Shown: piece after piece, positions 60,470 through 64,000 of the stretch
How the letters are laid out: the number at the start of each line of letters is the position of its first letter
Numbering within the stretch: the first letter of the stretch is position 1
Assembly: GCA_013398955.1 (NCBI GenBank)
Contig: VWPU01003224.1
Span: 1-64,000 of the forward strand
Source of the DNA: Callaeas wilsoni
Taxonomy: Eukaryota > Chordata > Aves > Passeriformes > Callaeidae
Reading direction: 5' to 3'
Length of the DNA: 64,000 bases
The notes under the pieces: model-generated
What the model was told of the DNA's origin: nothing
What the model saw: only the letters and a program-made list of their open reading frames with translations
Database searches by the model: none
Position numbers and translations under genes: made by a program

Positions 60470-61742
60470 TGATGGGCATCTTTTCAATGGATTTGGCATA
60501 CTATTTTTTTACCCAGCATGGATTCACTGAAGGTAAATCACGTTTGACCAACGTGATTGCCTTCTACAATGGAAAAACTACCTGGATGGATGAGTGGAGA
60601 GAAGCGGATATCGTCTACCCCCACCTCAGAAAAGCTTTCAATACTGTCTATCACAACATCCTTCCAGGCAAACTCAGGAAGAACTGGATTAGTGAAGAGT
60701 GAGTGGATTGAGAACTGGCCAAACAGCAGATGCCAGAGGGTTGCAATCAGTGGAACAGGGTTTAGATGGATGCCTGTCAGTAGTGGTGTCCCACAGCGTT
60801 CAATACTGGGCCCAGAATTGTTGAACTTATTCATCAATGGCTTGGATGAAGGGGCAGATGCCTCCTCAGCAATTTTGCTGATGACACAAAGCTGGGAAGA
60901 GTGACCAATATTCCGAAGGGCTGTGCAGCCGTTCAGAAGGACCTCAACAGGTTGGAGAGATGGGCAGAGAAGAACTGTCTGAAGTTCAACAAAGGCAAAT
61001 GCAGGGTCCTGCACTGAGGAAGAACAACCCGCCAGTACAGGCTGGGGACTGATGTGCTGGAAAGCAGCTCTATGGAGAAGGATCATGGGGTCCTGGTGGA
61101 CAGCAAGCTGTCCACGAGCCAGCAGTGTGCCTTGGTGTCCAAGACAGCCAATGGTGTCTGCATTAGGAAGAGCATTGCCAGCAGGTCGAGAGTGGTGATC
61201 CTGCCCCTCTACTCAGTCCTGGTGAGGCCTCAGAGTCCTGTGTCCAATTCTGGGCTCCTCAGTCAAGAGAGACATGAAGATCCTAGAGCAGGTCCAGCTG
61301 AAGGCCACAAACGTGATTGGGGGACTGGAGCATCTCTCTTATGAGGAAAGGCTGAGGGAGTCGGGCCTGTTCAGCCTCAAGAAGAGACAACTGATAGAGC
61401 ACCTCATCAATATTTGTAGGTATCTGAAGGGAGGGTGTCAAGGGGTGGGGGCAGAGCCAGGCTCTTCTTGGTTATGCCAGGCAATAGGACAAGTAGCAAC
61501 AGACAGAAACTGATGCACAGGAAGTTCCACCTGAATCTGAGAAAGAGTTTCATATCTGTATGGGTGAAAGCACTCTGGAAGAGATTGTCCATAGAGGTTG
61601 TGGAGTCTCCTTCACTGGAGATGTTCAAAAACCATCCGGACATAGTCTCCTGCCACGTAATCTAGGATGACCCTGCTTGAGGAGGGAGATTGGACCACTT
61701 GATCCCCAGTGGTCCCTTCCAACATTATCCATTGATTCCATG
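60470..61742 (+). mobile_element. CR1 LINE, reverse-transcriptase core to 3' end, broken
   Basis: This is the longest CR1 in the window, in sense orientation. In order: a QHGFTEGKS block (about 60514), motif A region KAFNTVYHNIL where the catalytic aspartate is asparagine (AAT at 60640-60642), SGVPQRSILGP (about 60783), the motif C frame NFADDTKLG with both aspartates kept (60871-60897), then the thumb and C-terminus ([50 protein letters not shown]). The 3' untranslated region ends GATTGGACCACTTGATCCCC, GTCCCTTCCAACATTATCCA and TTGATTCCATGAA at about 61742. Frameshifts separate the pieces (near 60690, 60880, 61010 and 61230), so no enzyme is made. The 182-codon antisense frame 60538-61086 is a shadow. 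The start is 5'-truncated. Confidence 0.95.
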
Positions 61743-64000
61743 AACAAGTCAAGTGACTGAACTGGGAAACAAGTAGCAGTTGGATAATGTAGGTTTAATT
61801 TTGATACTATAATTTAGATGCCTCAAAGGCCTTGCATGAAGATTTTCATCAATTTTTGGTGAAGTCATTGCAGACTGGCCAAAAGGGTATCTATGAAGAA
61901 GATGGTAATTTCTTCCATGTTAGGTTCTTGCCCCGAAATAGATAATTTTAATTTGGGTCAATCATTCCTGCATTGGTATCTCATGCCATTTGAAATGCCC
62001 TTAATTGTTCAACATATCACCTTCACAAGGCTGACAGACAGAAAGATGTGTGCCCTTCTGTAGTATCAGTTGAAATACAGCAGAAGCATCCTACTGCATC
62101 TCAAGTTACACTATTATGCTGTGTCTGGACAACTGGACTGAATTCCTTATTTGTCCATTTACGCACATGGAAGCATTGCATTCAGCTTAGGTATCAGTCA
62201 GATCACTAAGACATCTACACTTAAGTACAAGCAATAGTTCATTTAGGAAAGACAAAAATCAGCTTGGTCATACTTGCCCTCCATAAGTCCAGGCTTTTCT
62301 ATACAATCTTACTACATCATATGTGCCCCCACTGCCTCCTATGAAATTATCTTGAAGATATATGGTGAAATGAAAAAGGTGCAATGTGCTCACTGCCAGA
62401 GTTGCCATGAACTTTTCCAAGATCTTGGACAGAGCCTGGTGCTAGTTACAGTCAGACCATATGCTGGGTTGATCAAGCAGACAGAAAAATCACAGAAAAT
62501 ATCCCTTTTAATGCTTATGCAGATGGGTGTAGAGCTGATAAAGTGTTTTCTTTGTGTGTAGACAATGTCTATGACGGTATGAATGCACATGCTGGAGGTC
62601 TAGAAATGAGCAGAGGAATGGTGCCACAGGAAAAGGCATAGATTGTTGTGACTGTACACTTGAGAGACACCAGGCTGAGTTTCTGTGCCCAGACCCCTGG
62701 GTATGGCCACTCAGCAGCTGTGAGTTTCATGTGCTTACTGTCAGGAGGGCAGCCAGATGCTTACAAGGAATGAAAAAACAGAGTAAAGAAAAATCATAAA
62801 TAAGAACTCAGACATCTAGACTTTTACTTTAAGTCTGAATAATCACCCTGGGTTACATCTTAGTACATTTTCAAAGTAAATTTTTGAGTTTAAGAAATCT
62901 TTGTAAAGATGACATATTTTATCATGTAAATCCAGAAAACTTTGTCATTTCAGATAATTCATAGTTGTCTTTTAAAATGAAAATTAGTGTTAAATTTTCT
63001 TGGCCATTGAATAATCTTTTTTTCTGTGTAATTAACCTTGGGAAAGTGTTCTTTATCTTCTGGCTTTATCTAGTGTTCAGAGAATTAATTTTTCATTCAT
63101 TCAAAAAAACATCCAAATTGCTGATTATTTTACTAAATAATAAATATCTTTGTATTCCATATAGGTACATAAAACCATCCAGTTTATAAGAAGACCCCAC
63201 AAATTCCTGTGTCATTAGAAAGAAGTGTATCCAGCTATAAGATAGCAATGGAGATAGATAGATTCATCTGGAAAGAGATTTAGATTTTATTTGTGCTTTG
63301 TCATCTCCCAGACTACCTGTCCATTTTTACTAACTAGGAAGCTGAGATCAACCTAGGTATCTCAATAAAACATTTAAAGTTAGTGATGTGAATCAATCTA
63401 TAAGCTTTTTAGACTCACGAAGCCTACACAATATTTCTCTATAAGACTCAAGAATAATGATTTATACACGCTGTGTCATAGAATACATTCTTAAAGGTTG
63501 ATTACTTTCCTAACAAGCTGATTTGAAGTTTATGGTACCTACATACAACTCATGATGAAAACTGCTATGAAAAAAATTACAGAAGTTTCATACACTTTCA
63601 GAAATCTTAAGACCAATTTAAATACTATACTATAAGCACCGCAAATATTAAAAGAACTAATGTTCTTCCATAGTTTTTAAACTGAGCTTAAATAAAATTG
63701 TTGAACAGAAGCAGCTTTCAAGAACTATCATCTGTGGACTAAGAGGTGGTTGTGTTTATTACAGATTTACAGATGAAAGACATTACCTCGAAAGGATTTC
63801 AGGCTTGTCATTTATTATGAGAAATCAAAGGTTTCTTCAGCATTTCTTTAATTAATGTGGATTTCTCATATAAAAAGCAACCAAATACAACTGCACTCAA
63901 TTATCGGTTTAAGTATTTTTTGAATGAATGTTTATCACTAAGTATTTCAAAGAGGAATAGAAGTGAGAATGAAATCGTAAATTACTAAAATTACAACTTA
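61743..64000. other. AT-rich non-coding DNA, nothing recognised
   Basis: No repeat or gene could be assigned to the end of the window. Frames at 62274-62561 and 62965-63189 are short and without motifs. Confidence 0.5.

Noticed and set aside
60538..61086. Longest open frame of the window, 182 codons on the minus strand
   Set aside because: It lies antisense to the reverse-transcriptase part of a sense CR1 and shows no protein motif of its own.

Overview
This window looks like an AT-rich stretch of a bird chromosome, either intergenic or deep intronic, with no protein-coding gene I can support. The repeats identify the lineage. There are many CR1 LINE fragments, mostly 5'-truncated and ending in the bird-type 3' end with ATTCT(A/G)TG octamers, plus several avian endogenous-retrovirus LTRs. 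A tRNA-Ile-headed SINE with a CR1-like 3' tail at about 3.5 kb matches the design of the SINE known from zebra finch (TguSINE1), which points to a songbird or other passerine. All of this is read by eye; no database search was possible.

Layout. 0-7 kb: a poly(T) tract, the SINE (3503-3661), a shortened LTR (3946-4346) and a CR1 3' end (about 5590-5953). 7-13 kb: a GC-rich patch with a 17-bp duplication (7200-7470), a possible very old CR1 relic (10.76 kb) and a CR1 whose tail has expanded into a pentanucleotide microsatellite (12.9-13.2 kb). 13-30 kb: mostly featureless AT-rich DNA, with a TG repeat (14.85 kb) and two old antisense CR1 fragments (19.5 and 23.2 kb). 30-43 kb: CR1 pieces at 30.4, 33.4, 40.8 and 41.9 kb, a 260-bp TTCC/CCTT array ending at the window's only N (35.65-35.91 kb), and an LTR piece lying between two non-adjacent parts of CR1 (41.35-41.90 kb). 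43-54 kb: mostly AT-rich unique DNA, an unclassified mixed-composition block (48.5-49.3 kb), a nearly full-length LTR of the same family as the one at 3.9 kb (52.09-52.71 kb), and an antisense GC-rich LTR-like block followed by a CR1 scrap (53.5-54.5 kb). 54-64 kb: AT-rich DNA, an LTR (59.95-60.30 kb) and the longest CR1 (about 60.47-61.74 kb), which still shows reverse-transcriptase motifs but is broken.

The longest open frames lie inside CR1, run through low-complexity DNA, or start at non-ATG codons and show no gene-like features. I found no tRNA, rRNA, CRISPR array or prokaryotic gene, and no evidence of a new biological system. The most informative features are the SINE, the LTR family seen at two ages, and the LTR flanked by discontinuous CR1 pieces.
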